Shown here piece after piece: positions 45,011 to 54,752 of a DNA stretch of 64,000 bases. Made by a program: the position numbers and the translations under genes. The stretch comes from Symsagittifera roscoffensis (Eukaryota; Xenacoelomorpha; Acoela; Convolutidae): assembly GCF_963678635.1 (NCBI RefSeq), contig NC_087062.1, positions 46,709,758-46,773,757 of the forward strand, given 5' to 3'. The notes beneath the pieces were generated by a model, which saw nothing but the letters and a program-made list of their open reading frames with translations, had not been told where the DNA came from and did not search any database. Every line of letters starts with the position of its first letter. The first letter of the stretch is position 1.

Positions 45011-46892
45011 GCCCCTCCTTGTCAATTAAGATTTTTGGAGGCACAAAAACAGGATTTGACTAATTTTTTCTAGTAATTTCTTTTGCTTTCGTTTGCTTCG
45101 ACGGCTTAAAATTCATTGTTTTGCTTTTCACCTTCCATTTGTGGTGCTTCTTTTTTCCCAATCTTTCTTTCTCTGCTTGTTTTTGGCTTGATCAGTGGGG
45201 TCGTTAATTTATCATTTTATCTCCACACAAACGAAAAAGCTTCAGTTCCGAAACAATTCAAGTGTGAGCTTCGGCTAGATCTTTCCAGGCGGCGTCCATT
45301 TTACGTTTTCTACTCAAAATCAGCTTCCTCATTGCGTCAACTAAGGGAATCCCAGTCCTTTTTAGCTGCTCTAGGATGTTTATGGTTCCTTCTCGTTGAA
45401 AATACACTTTTGTAACAACTTTAGGAAAAAAGAAATGGAGTAATCGCAAAGCTTAGGGACACTACAGGGTCGATATCAATTATTAAGGTAGATTGTTATT
45501 GTAATATTATAAATTTCGTGCCAGATTACAATTTTATGGATTCTTCGAAGCCTTCATTTCTTCAAGAGGTTCTGCAAAATCTTCCCTTTTGATTTTCGCT
45601 TTTCCATTGAAGCTTACTCCTGGGATGGTGTAGCTGCTTCCGCAAATGTATCTGCGGTCGATAAACGGAATAAGCTTGAATGTATGGTCCGGTGAACTCA
45701 CGATAACAATCAACGTAATAAACGCAGTCCGGTCTCTCAATAAACCCTTGAATCTTCGAGGGCTATCAATCCAGCTACCCGGTCTTTGAATACTTCACTA
45801 AAACCACATAAAAACACAAGGACCAGTCCTATTCCTACTTTGCTCGAGTTTTGCGTCCATGATCGCAAACAATTTCAACGCACTTTGATCAGTGAAGCTA
45901 CTTTCTTCAATGCTCCTCTCTTTTATCACGCTACATCAGTTACACCAACGAAAAATTCAGCGCGACCTATTAAAGAGTCTGAACTACTTTCACCAACTCT
46001 TAAGAAAAATTCATGCTGTGATATCAAAGCCAAAGAAGGAAAATAATGTCCTTCGTTGCAGAATATCAGAAACGAAATCTTCGGTCCGAATCCTGACTAC
46101 AATGTCCTACAGAAAGAACCCACCAAAGTCCTGAATTATCTTCGCCCACTGGGCAATTATGCCCTTCCAATCTGTGACGGGATCCACAGCAAACAACAAG
46201 GAAAATAATATGAAGAGAAAAAATAGAACGAGAACTTTTTATCAAGTGAAAATTTTTCAGTTAGCAAACAGAACAGGCCCTGGCCGGATTCAAACGCCAT
46301 TCTTTCGTTATCCCAAGTATAGGCGTTACCTCTGCAAAAAATTTGCAAAATTTACCGCTGAATTGAATTTAGAAATTTATTGTTCCATAAGATTCAGATA
46401 GGAAAATAGTTCGGCCGAATACGTCTTTGTTCTGATTTAATAGCAAAATGAAGATGTTCCGACTGGATAAAAAAACTGAATATCCAGAAAAAAAGAGCTA
46501 GCTAGTGCTATAAATAGCCAGTGCTGTAAAAAAACAAGTCCTGGTCGGTCTCGGACCCGGTCAACCCAAGCATTGGGGTTACATGTGCGAATTATGTGAA
46601 CGAAGTTTTCAACGAGAATTATACAAGTACCCGGTAACAAAACCCTTGCAAATCGCAAACGTAAACAACCTACCAAAATGATTTAAATGGCGAGCAGCTA
46701 CCAATCCGTCTCCTCCGTTATTACCAGGTCCGCAAAGCACAAGCACATTATTATCTTCACTTCTTTCATCAATGCTTATAGGAACAACTTTCACCCCATA
46801 TTCGGCCCACACAACTTGGGCTACACTAAGACCAGCCAATTCCATCAACTGGTCCACGCTGAAAGCTCCAGAAGCGAACAACTCTTCATCAA
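45011..46892 (-). repeat. Tandem unit 3 (~1.88 kb), diverged, contains live NAXE exon 1
   Basis: Clearly diverged from units 1 and 2 by substitutions, small indels and a 162-bp insertion (46048-46209). Its right end continues into the complete exon 1, so this is the ancestral copy. Confidence 0.88.
46048..46209. repeat. 162-bp insertion in unit 3 flanked by 12-bp repeat
   Basis: AAGGAAAATAAT at 46036-46047 is repeated at 46198-46209. Units 1 and 2 have a single copy and lack the interval. It is either an insertion with a 12-bp target duplication or an ancestral segment lost from units 1/2 by recombination between the repeats. Confidence 0.7.
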
Positions 46893-47058
46893 TATTCTGA
46901 GCTTCAATAGCAGTTAGGTGCTTTACATTTTTTTTCGCAGCACACATAGATATGGTTGAAAATGAGTGCCGGCACTGCCCAGTACAAATTGATCGAATGA
47001 AAATATGGGCTACAATTTTCTTTAGTATACTGCCTGGCCGCACTAGATTGACCCTCAT
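46674..47058 (-). CDS. NAXE: NAD(P)H-hydrate epimerase, exon 1
   Basis: NAXE interconverts the R and S forms of hydrated NAD(P)H (NADHX/NADPHX), so that the dehydratase NAXD can repair both. It is a YjeF_N-fold protein found in mitochondria and cytosol. The ATG at 47058 starts a basic, Ser/Arg-rich presequence lacking acidic residues (about 37 residues; [16 protein letters not shown]), consistent with mitochondrial import. The domain begins [17 protein letters not shown] and continues [16 protein letters not shown], then the nucleotide-binding loop [19 protein letters not shown], ending HF-G at the donor GTAGGT. Joined to exons 2 and 3 it gives 282 residues, close to the vertebrate length of about 288. 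A second Met at SMCAAKK could start a cytosolic form. All family motifs are present and the frame is intact. Confidence 0.95.
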
Positions 47059-47160
47059 AACATTTTATCAATTTTTAGAAATCGAAAGCAACGATTACCA
47101 CATTTTTTTCATTGGAGAAAGAGACAACCAATTACACATGGTTCTGAAAGGCACAAATAT
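47059..47160 (-). promoter_or_regulatory. NAXE 5' region with a candidate splice acceptor
   Basis: Minus-strand 'tttgtgcctttcag' followed by AACC ends at 47147, about 90 nt upstream of the start codon. It could be the acceptor of a 5' UTR intron or a trans-splice site. A short upstream ATG (ATGTGTAATTGG) follows it. Confidence 0.3.
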
Positions 47161-47930
47161 TAACATAGGTTTTTTTTTAAATCGGAAATTATCATGGTAA
47201 CTGAAGTTACTACACTAGCCCATCATCATTTCGCCCAATCAAAAAACCATAGGAATTCCATAAATTAGTGAAAAGTAAAGGAAAGTGTAAGGTGTACTTC
47301 GAGGGAGACTCTCTCTGCAAGAAAACTACCTGATCTGGGTCCTTGGTATATGTGCTCAAGTCTTTCAAGGCTTAATTTTTTTTTTTAGAAGAAGGAATAA
47401 ACTTTATTAGTGAATGATACTACATATAAAAGTGAAATTTTGAGTTTGCGTAATTCAAGCTTTGAGTTAAATTGTTAATGTTCAGGAACGACATGTGTTG
47501 CAACGGCATTTGATGAAGAAAGTGCATGGATTGTCGAGATTGAAGGTTGATTGAAGTTGCTGTTTAAGGAAATTGAAGAGTATAGTCTTGGTTTGTGAGA
47601 CTGTAGTTGTAGAGTTGATGTCGACTTTTGCTAAAACACTATTGACGCTATGAATTGTTCTTTGGAAAAAGCTCCCAAGGGAACAGAATTTGCGGGTAAG
47701 ATTTGGTATCTTAAAATAGTGATAATATTGAGATATTGAGCTTTTAGATATTGATATTGATATTGAAATTTCATCCTATTTGATATTGATATTGAATGGA
47801 AGATATTGATATTGAGCTCAATATATTGATATTGTATTGAAATCCCTGCAGAGAATACCATTCTCTGACTGGATCTGTTACCCGGTCTCGATTCACTCGA
47901 TTCACCCGGTCTCGATTCACTGTTACCAGT
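47161..47930. repeat. Spacer with simple repeat 'gatattgatattg'
   Basis: 47719-47835 is a degenerate (GATATT)n-type run. 'ggtctcgattcac' is repeated at 47883 and 47909, just before LINE-1. Otherwise nothing recognised. Confidence 0.6.
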
Positions 47931-47960
47931 AATTGTTGTGATAAACTTATTAAATAGTTT
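47931..47960 (+). promoter_or_regulatory. Shared 30-bp 5' leader, copy on LINE-1
   Basis: Begins AATTGTTGTGATAAACTTAT and ends TTAAATAGTTT, 8 bases before the ORF1 ATG. The same 30 bp occurs at the 5' ends of LINE-2 (54752-54723) and LINE-3 (60423-60394). The sequence before it differs at each locus. Confidence 0.85.
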
Positions 47961-47968
47961 TATATACG

Positions 47969-48694
47969 ATGGTTAGAAAAGCTAAAGAAGAAGAAGGAGC
48001 AACACACTGGTTCAAATGTTCGATGGGCGACAGCTGTGGTGCGTGGGTTGAGGTTTGGATACCGAAGGTAGTGCCAAAGGACTTCCTTAAACTACCACTG
48101 TACTGCGGTTTTTGTGCCGCCGAAAAACTAGACAGTCAGGAGAAAGCAATCGAACAGTTACAGAACCAACTCCAAGCGTCTACCACCACTGTCGAAGCGC
48201 CTAAAAGCAACGCACCTTCATACAGCACATTATTACAAGGGGTTCGTAAGGAAGAGGCGGAGTCGAAACGGAAAGCGAAAAACGTCATTGTCTGTGGAGT
48301 CAAAAAGGCTGACGAACCGAAGGACAAAGAATTCATGCTGCAGCTGAGTGCAGACTTAGGAACAGATATTGACGTTACTAGTACAAAACGAATTGGTAAA
48401 GTGAACGAAAATGGAGAACAGTTGATACTTGTCTCCTTGACATCAGAGCTGCAAGCTCAAAACACCCTGAAACTGGCAAAAAAACTCAAGGAGTTCGAAC
48501 ATTACACAAATATTTACATCAATAAAGACTTGACAAAAAGCCAACAGCTTGAAAACAAAAAACTCAGAAGAATTGAAAGCTGTGCGACGGGAAGATCCCG
48601 ATGGGGTTTATTTTATCAAGCACAACCGAGTTACAAAGAAAAATTGACTATCGGCACTGCTTTGGAACGTGGAGGGGCTGAAAACTTCACTTGA
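47969..48694 (+). pseudogene. LINE-1 ORF1 (Cys-rich plus coiled-coil protein)
   Basis: ATG at 47969, 8 nt after the leader. Residues ~14-52 hold a variant PHD/zinc-ribbon pattern (WFKCSMGDSCGAWVEVW, then LYCGFC). A helical, Gln/Glu-rich coiled-coil-like stretch follows (QEKAIEQLQNQLQAS), then an RRM-like C-terminal half (VIVCGVKKADEP, IYINKDLTKSQQLENKKLRR). ORF1 proteins of this type bind element RNA. The frame slips around residue 200 and the last ~40 codons are out of frame, so the protein is not intact. Confidence 0.65.
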
Positions 48695-49508
48695 ATTACA
48701 ACCGAATGATTTTGTCACATCCCACGACTTTTTACTGTTAAGAGAGACTATGGACGCAAAGGACGCAGAAATAGCTGGTTTTACCTGTTATTCTTCGCCA
48801 GCAGTTAGTCATAATGTGGGAAGACCGTCAGGCGGTATCGCTATTGCGATCAGTAAAAACTTTCAAGCAAATAGCTGCATCATTTTTAGATCCCAACACG
48901 TTCTTATTGTGTAAGTCAAAAACTGCAAAATGAACTTTTTGTTATCGTATTTTCAACCTTGTACAAAACTAGAATATATCATTTTTGACATATCCGAAGG
49001 ACTATCCAGAATCGACAAGGAAGAGCTTACAATCATTGCAGGAGATTTTAACTGTCGCCTGGATCGGGGCGAAAGAGGCACGGACTTATTGGATATCTTA
49101 TGGGAATTAGGGTTTGCTTGTCTCAATAGCTCCCAGGCACCAAAATACTACTGCCATAATGGCCGCAGTGCCATTGATTTAGTGTTTACAAACAACCTAC
49201 AATTAACTTCAGACAATGTGACTATCACAGATAATTCTGCTACAAAGCACTGCACCGTTGGATTCAAAGTTCACACCGACGTTGAAAGAGCTGACAGTAA
49301 GACTCCGCATATCAGAAAAATCGATCTGGAAAAGCTAGAATACAAACTTAAAATCCTCAGCACGCCGTGTGTCGAGTCGTTGGATCGATGGTACGGAAAC
49401 TTCATCTCGGCATTTAGAGAGTCAATTCCAGCTGCCAAGAAACGGATCTCGAAGGTCTGGTTCGACAGAAGCTGTTGTTTGCTCCACGCAAAAGTGAAAA
49501 GACAATGA
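48640..49508 (+). pseudogene. LINE-1 ORF2: APE-type endonuclease domain
   Basis: Reads ALLWNVEGLKTSLEL near its start, FLLLRETMDAKD (the conserved E), GRPSGGIAIAI, then IIAGDFNCRLDRGERG (the GDFN signature) and SAIDLVFTNN. It belongs to the endonuclease/exonuclease/phosphatase fold. Stops at 48912 (TAA), 49506 (TGA) and 49686 (TAA) interrupt a single frame, and the terminal SDH-type motif reads KHCTVGF. The endonuclease would nick target DNA. Confidence 0.75.
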
Positions 49509-50960
49509 GATCTCTGCAGAAGACAAGAAAATACAGAAAATATTCGTGTGTTTGCATGTTACAAAAAAGAATTCAAAAAATTATGCCAATCTAAGAAACA
49601 GTCTCATGAGAAAACGAAAGAGGAACTTACCCTCAGCGTAGCAGAGTCTGACAAATCTCAGTTTTGGACCATACTTAAGACCAGATAACCACCGATCGCG
49701 CAATGCGCTGTTAGTTCTGACACCTGGTTCGATCACTTTGATAAACTTCTGAATGTTCCGTTATCGTACAACTTTTATCCTGAGAATGCTGAAATTACTG
49801 GTTATCATGATTATCAAACTTCATTGAGCGAGCGAATACCCGAAATGAGCAGTGAAATAAAATTAGCAGAAATAACACGTGTAGTAGCCAACTCACCCAA
49901 TAAAAAAGCTGCTGGTCCCGACGGTATCACTAACGAAGTCTTGAAATCTTCTTTTGGGTTAGTATTTTCATTCCTTGTTACATTATTCAATATTTGTTTT
50001 ACTAATGCTACATGTCCTGTTGTATGGCTAGATGCTTACTTAAAACCACTCTACAAAGGAAAAGGCGAAAAAACGGATCCAAATTCATATAGAGGTATAT
50101 CTTTGCTTTCTTGTGTTTACAAATGTTATTCTGCTATTCTATACAATCGGTTAAGTAACTGGGTTGAGCTTCAAAAGTTACTTCCTGATACGCAGTATGG
50201 GTTTCGAAAGGGTAGGAGCACCATACTTGCCGCGAAAAAGCTAATTGAGTCAACTAGAAGAGGAATCCGTTCTAAGAAAAGGTATTACGTCTGCTATGTT
50301 GACTTCGAGAAGGCTTTTGACAAGCTTGACAGACAACTTCTATTCACCAAGCTTCAGAGAAATGGCGTCCCTGTACACTTCACTAAAGTTCTGTACAATC
50401 TTTATGTTCAAAATAATATCCAAGTATGCTCGGATGGGTATTTGTCCACCAAAATATCTCAGACTATTGGCGTTCCACAAGGCGATAAGTTGTCACCGCT
50501 GTTGTTTGCATTATTTTTAACAGATTTATCTGCAGAACTTGAAAGCACAGGCTGCTTCACGAGTTTTTACGCCAATGACTTAGCGATTGGGTCGACCGAA
50601 GTTGACAGTGTTTAAAACGCAATGTTTGTACTCGAAAAATATTGCCAGAGAAGCAGTCTCAGAGTGAATGTTGGCAAAACTAAGGTGATGAAACACAGAA
50701 ATGGCGGAAGGCTGGCCAGGGCCGACCAATTATTTTTCAACAACACAGAAATTGAATTCAAGGATTCGTTTGAATACTTAGGCATAGTGCTATCCACTAA
50801 ATTGACAGGTTCCAAGCACCTGGAACATCTCAAGAAAAAGCCTATGCTGCCTCTTGCTCTATACAATCCAAAGTCCAACTCAGAAAAATTTGTTTTAAGT
50901 CCTCGGTTAGACTCTATGAGAGCGTCATATTTTCATCTGCTTCTTATGCTCTCAATGTTT
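49509..50960 (+). pseudogene. LINE-1 ORF2: reverse transcriptase domain
   Basis: 263 codons are uninterrupted from 49824 to 50612, with the RT blocks KKAAGPDGITNEVLK, SYRGISLLSCVYKCYSAILY, QYGFRKGRST, YVDFEKAFDKLD (first catalytic Asp present), GVPQGDKLSPLLFALF and FYANDLAIG. The active-site box should hold two adjacent Asp; here the first is Asn (AAT at 50574-50576, one base from GAT). After the TAA at 50613 the same frame continues with the thumb region (RSSLRVNVGKTKVMKHRNGG) and then shifts near 50860-50960. Confidence 0.85.
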
Positions 50961-50968
50961 TCAGCGAT

Positions 50969-51345
50969 GTGTTATCACAGAAGGAAAGAGACGAACACTT
51001 TACCAAAGTGGCTGGGTTTTATTTCAAGAAATGGATCGGAATAAGTATTTATAGCAGAACACACAAAAATTTGCATTTTTTGTTCAATAATGACTTTTTG
51101 GGCTTACAAAACTGTAGTCCTGCGCACAGGAGAGAAAGAGGTATTTTTTACAGCAATGGTTTTCATCATGTTTTATGACATAAAGAGCGCTGTTACGAAT
51201 CTGCGGACGATAAGACATGTAGTTGCAAGTACTGCGGTTGTGTGATTATCTCAGATATGCACCTTAACACTTGTGTCGGTTTCTCAAAACACAGAACAAT
51301 CCAGCAAAAAGTCAAGGAAATTTACAGGTTGACACTTGATCCATG
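50969..51345 (+). pseudogene. LINE-1 ORF2: C-terminal Cys/His region
   Basis: In a shifted frame, FHHVL is followed after a stop by CSCKYCGCVIISDMHLNTC (51221-51277), a Cys-x2-Cys ... His ... Cys cluster of the kind found at the C-terminus of many LINE ORF2 proteins. It ends near YRLTLDP and a stop at about 51345. Confidence 0.5.
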
Positions 51346-51424
51346 AGCGGTACCGATATTGGAAGTGGAACTGAATAAAAACTTTTTTTTCCACTTTTTG
51401 TCTCAATGAGATGTTGAATTCACA

Positions 51425-53376
51425 TATTATTTATTCACTAACAGTAACATAGTCATTAATATCGAAGTCGTAACAGTTATGTAACAGTTTGAAGAAGAGA
51501 AGACAATCAGTAAAAATAATTTGATAGCAAATAGGCAGTATGTTTAACATCACGAGACTGTCAGTATAATTAGTGGAACCAATTATCCACTTTACTGCCT
51601 TCTCTGGAATTTATCCAAATCACGTAGTTTTGATAAATTTGGGTACCAAATACAAGAGTTATAAAGTAAAATGGACCTCACACAAGAAATGTACAATTGA
51701 AGCTTAGTTTTAACAGGTGAGTTGAAAGGATCAGTACGCTTTAAATAATGAAAACACTTTGTGGCTTTACCAAGTTTCGCAGAAACATGGTGATTCCAAG
51801 ACAAAGTAGGCGAGATATAAATACCCAAGTCTTTGATATGATCAACAGAGCATATTTCTGACCCGTTAAGATAAAGGTTGAAAATAAAGCTATTGTTTGT
51901 AATGAATTTAGTTTTGTCCGGATGGAAATCAAGATCGTTTTGGGTTACCCAGTTCTCTACCGAATCTAAATCAGACTGAAAATTGTCATGATAGTTGTCT
52001 CGATAAAGCAGTTTCAGGTCAAATAAAGACGGCGAGGAATACTTGACAACATCCGGGAGGTCATTGATATAAATAAGGAATAAAAATGGTCCTAAAATGC
52101 TTCCTTGTGGTACACCGGTAGAGATGTAACCTTTGTAAGATAGAATATTGTTAATACGTACTCTTTGTGAGCCATTGGAAAGATAAGATGAAATTAGCAT
52201 GATAAAATTTTTGTCAAAACTAAAAGAAGACAGCTTGTTCAGCAACTGTTTGTTTGACACAGAGTCAAAAGCCTTTTGAATGTCAAAATATACAGAACAG
52301 AACTTTTCATTGGCATCAATACATTTGTAAATATTTTCAACATATTCCAACGTGCTGCGCTTTTTAACAAAGCCATGCTGTCTACGAGAAAGTTTGTGTC
52401 GAACATTAGAATAAATGAAATTAAAAAGCAGTTTTTCCAAGCAAAGCGATAAGCGCGGTAAAATACTAATTTCACGATAATTTGTAATGTCAGATTTTGG
52501 CCCGGACTTATGAAAAGGCATGATAAACGCCTCTTTCCAAAAATCGGGCCAAATACAGCAGGTAACAATTTGACTGAATAGAAGATATACCATAGGCGTG
52601 AGTGCATCAGCATTATATTTGAGAACAAATGGTGGAGTGCCATCAGCTGCAACTGCTGTGGTATCTGGTACCTTTTTAAGTAAACTATTTACATCACTTT
52701 CACCAAACGATAATTCGCGCAAGTTAATGGAAATATTATCAGAACAAACGTTATACGTAAACGTTTCGCTTTTGTACACAGAACAGAAAAAAATATTAAA
52801 CAAATTGGCTTTGGTGTTATCAGTAGAAGTACATGAGGCTCCCAATTTAACAACAGAAGGAATTGGTGTGCTGCCAGAAAGTTTGTGAAGTAACTTGAAA
52901 CAATCGTTAGTATCAAGTGAATGAAAAGAAGACAGTAATGTAATTTTGTCTAGCACAATCGAGTTATTCAAATCTCGTTGAAGATCAGACAACAATGTCG
53001 AATAGAGCAAATTGAGTTTCGCCAATTTACGCTTCTCAGTAGAGACTTTGTTACTGAGATGTACGGAATGGCTAGAAAAACAGAATGGTAACATAGATTT
53101 TTTCTTGCGTTTCAGGCAAATAGAAGTCTGAACCGACTTTATCATAGCATCATACCACGCAAGATAAAAATCAGTGGGAATCATTTGAAAATAAACTTGG
53201 AAAAGGCAATCAAATATAACTAAAGAATTCATGAAAACATCGATGTTAAAAGTGTTTTTAGAATAAATTGGAATGTCATTAGGAAAATCAGAAGTGATGC
53301 TTTCAGAATTAGACACATGGAAAATAACTGTAACAGGATAATGATCGGATGTAAAATGGTCTGGTTCCACATTCAC
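51425..53376 (-). pseudogene. LINE-2 ORF2: reverse transcriptase and C-terminal domain
   Basis: A 594-codon frame (53376-51592) is uninterrupted. RT blocks: VAADGTPPFVLKYNAD, ITNYREISILPRLSLCLEKL, QHGFVKKRSTLEYVEN, YFDIQKAFDSV (first catalytic Asp), STGVPQGSILGPFLFLIYIN and NWVTQNDLDFHPDKT. The FADD-type box is damaged: the sequence reads SPSLFDLKLLYRD (near 52030-52000), two residues shorter than the family pattern, which fits an in-frame 6-base deletion. Despite the long open frame it cannot be catalytic. The first codon is not an ATG; the frame continues upstream past a TGA at ~53382. A frameshift at 51592 hides the last ~55 codons, which continue to ~51425. Confidence 0.85.
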
Positions 53377-53855
53377 TGATCACAGCTCAGGTTGATTTGT
53401 AACAAAAATATCTAGCGTGTTGCCGCTAATATGCGTCGGCTCAGTCACTAGTTGGACACAATTCAATGAATCGAAATTGTCGATCACAGACTGTGAACTA
53501 GCGGTAGTGGCAGAGTGAGATATCCAACACGCGTCTGGCATATTGAAATCACCAAAAATAGAAATAATACCACAGGGAAAATCATGCAGAAACTTTGAAG
53601 TGTATAACTCCAGACACTGAGATAAATGTGTGGATGATACTCTATAATTTGATGTGGCGGGGGATTATGAACCGATAAGATAAGGATTTGAGGATCTGTA
53701 CTTAAGACAGTGCCGCAAGCAAAATCAAAATCAGGCAGTTCCAAGCCGCCAGGTTCAAACCATCACGCACAAGTATTGCAACTCCGCCGTGATTGCCATT
53801 TTTTCGGGCAGCTTGTTAATTTGTGTAATAACCTGTATCAGGTAAAATATTTGTG
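53377..53855 (-). pseudogene. LINE-2 ORF2: endonuclease domain (decayed)
   Basis: Readable in two frames. One gives IISIFGDFNMPDACWISHSA (the GDFN signature) near 53570-53510; the same frame continues NCVQLVTEPTHISGNTLDIF near 53460-53405 and then FVTNQPEL followed by a TGA, after which SDHYPVTVIF begins the RT-bearing frame. The N-terminal part is degraded and shifted near 53720. Confidence 0.65.
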
Positions 53856-54710
53856 TCAATGGAGCTTAACCAAGTTTCGCATAAACACAACGTCCACACA
53901 ACGCGTAATTTCCACGACAATGTCTTTGTGAAAGAGTTGTAAATTCCGAGTTTGCAGATCTTGCTTGGGATTTCCGCTATTGATTAATTCCCAGCGTTTC
54001 TTAAGAATTATTTTTTCCAATGCAAGTTCATCACTTGTTAGAGACTTCGATATAAACACTGGTGTACGAAATTCTTTGAGAAGTTGTGCTTTTTTCAGAA
54101 TTTTGCTAGCAGTCCATTCATTGGAAAATTTCACCAAAACAGACCGAGGTCGTGTATTAGTGGATTTGAATTGACCCAAACGCTTAATTGAGGATACATT
54201 ATATCGATCTCACTCATTCAAATGCTTAAGTACATCAGATACAAGGTTTTCATCAGACTCCATTCTTTTCAACTGTGTATTATCAGTTGGTTCAGGAAGG
54301 TTCTGAATGCGAATTTCAAGTTTGCGTTCAAGTTTCTCAGTAGATACTCTTGACTGAGTGTTAACAGCAGGTAAAATAGTAGATAAGTTGTCCTTCACTA
54401 ATTTATCAACAGTATTAGGTAACTCTGAAAGAGCTTCCTTGATAGCATGTTGAACAGTATCATGAGAAACAGGTAAAGCTTTCTTTGATAAACAAATATT
54501 GCATCTGAATAACAGTAACTTAGCTTTAGTAATTTGCGGGATAAGATCAGGTGGTAGACCGCAACAGGCATTGTGAAACCACTCATCACAAATGTCGCAC
54601 TGTATCCATTGTGATCCAGGTTCTCCAGTCTTCTTGCATTTCGCACAGTTTCCGCTATCCGTTGTGACAACATCCGTTGTGGATACTGAGACTGCACGTC
54701 TGGTTCGCAT
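53856..54710 (-). pseudogene. LINE-2 ORF1 (PHD finger, coiled coil, RRM-like)
   Basis: First ATG at 54710. Residues ~18-70 form a canonical PHD finger, CAKCKKTGEPGSQWIQCDIC, then EWFHNACCGL and FRCNIC (C4HC3). A helical linker (LSELPNTVDKLVKDN) and coiled coil (TEKLERKLEIRIQNL) follow. After one in-frame TGA at ~54210, the RNA-binding-like half (RPRSVLVKFSNEWTASKIL, VFISKSLTSDEL) continues in the same frame to 53856. PHD fingers bind histone tails; in LINE ORF1 proteins this could steer integration to chromatin (inference). A single stop is the only visible lesion. Confidence 0.75.
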
Positions 54711-54722
54711 ACTCAAAATATG

Positions 54723-54752
54723 AAACTATTTAATAAGTTTATCACAACAATT
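54723..54752 (-). promoter_or_regulatory. Shared 30-bp 5' leader, copy on LINE-2
   Basis: Exact copy of the LINE-1 leader, 12 bases before the ORF1 ATG (54710). On the minus strand it is preceded by 'tttttttagcct'. Confidence 0.85.

Larger units (their letters stand above)
15824..46673 (-). other. NAXE intron 1 (~30.85 kb)
   Basis: Donor GTAGGT at 46673-46668 and acceptor 'ttttgcag' ending at 15824. Joining HF-G across it restores the family sequence with no missing residue. The intron holds an LTR retrotransposon, a nested gene on the opposite strand, satellites, and two dead duplicates of exon 1. A chimeric assembly could in principle mimic such an intron; the 200-N gap inside it means the true length is uncertain. 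Confidence 0.8.
47931..51410 (+). mobile_element. LINE-1: APE-type non-LTR retrotransposon (broken)
   Basis: From the shared 5' leader (47931) to a 3' end near 51410, where it meets the tail of LINE-2. It contains ORF1 and an ORF2 with endonuclease, RT and a C-terminal Cys/His motif. ORF2 stays in one frame from about 48640 to 50960 with four stop codons, so it died fairly recently. The clade is left open within the APE-bearing LINEs. Confidence 0.88.
51420..54752 (-). mobile_element. LINE-2: CR1/Jockey-type non-LTR retrotransposon (broken)
   Basis: Minus strand, from the shared leader at 54752 to a 3' end near 51420, tail to tail with LINE-1. ORF1 has a PHD finger; ORF2 has an APE endonuclease and RT. 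Total about 3.3 kb, so it is somewhat shortened. Confidence 0.88.

Noticed and set aside
47719-47835. Regulatory array before LINE-1
   Set aside because: It is a simple GATATT-type repeat.
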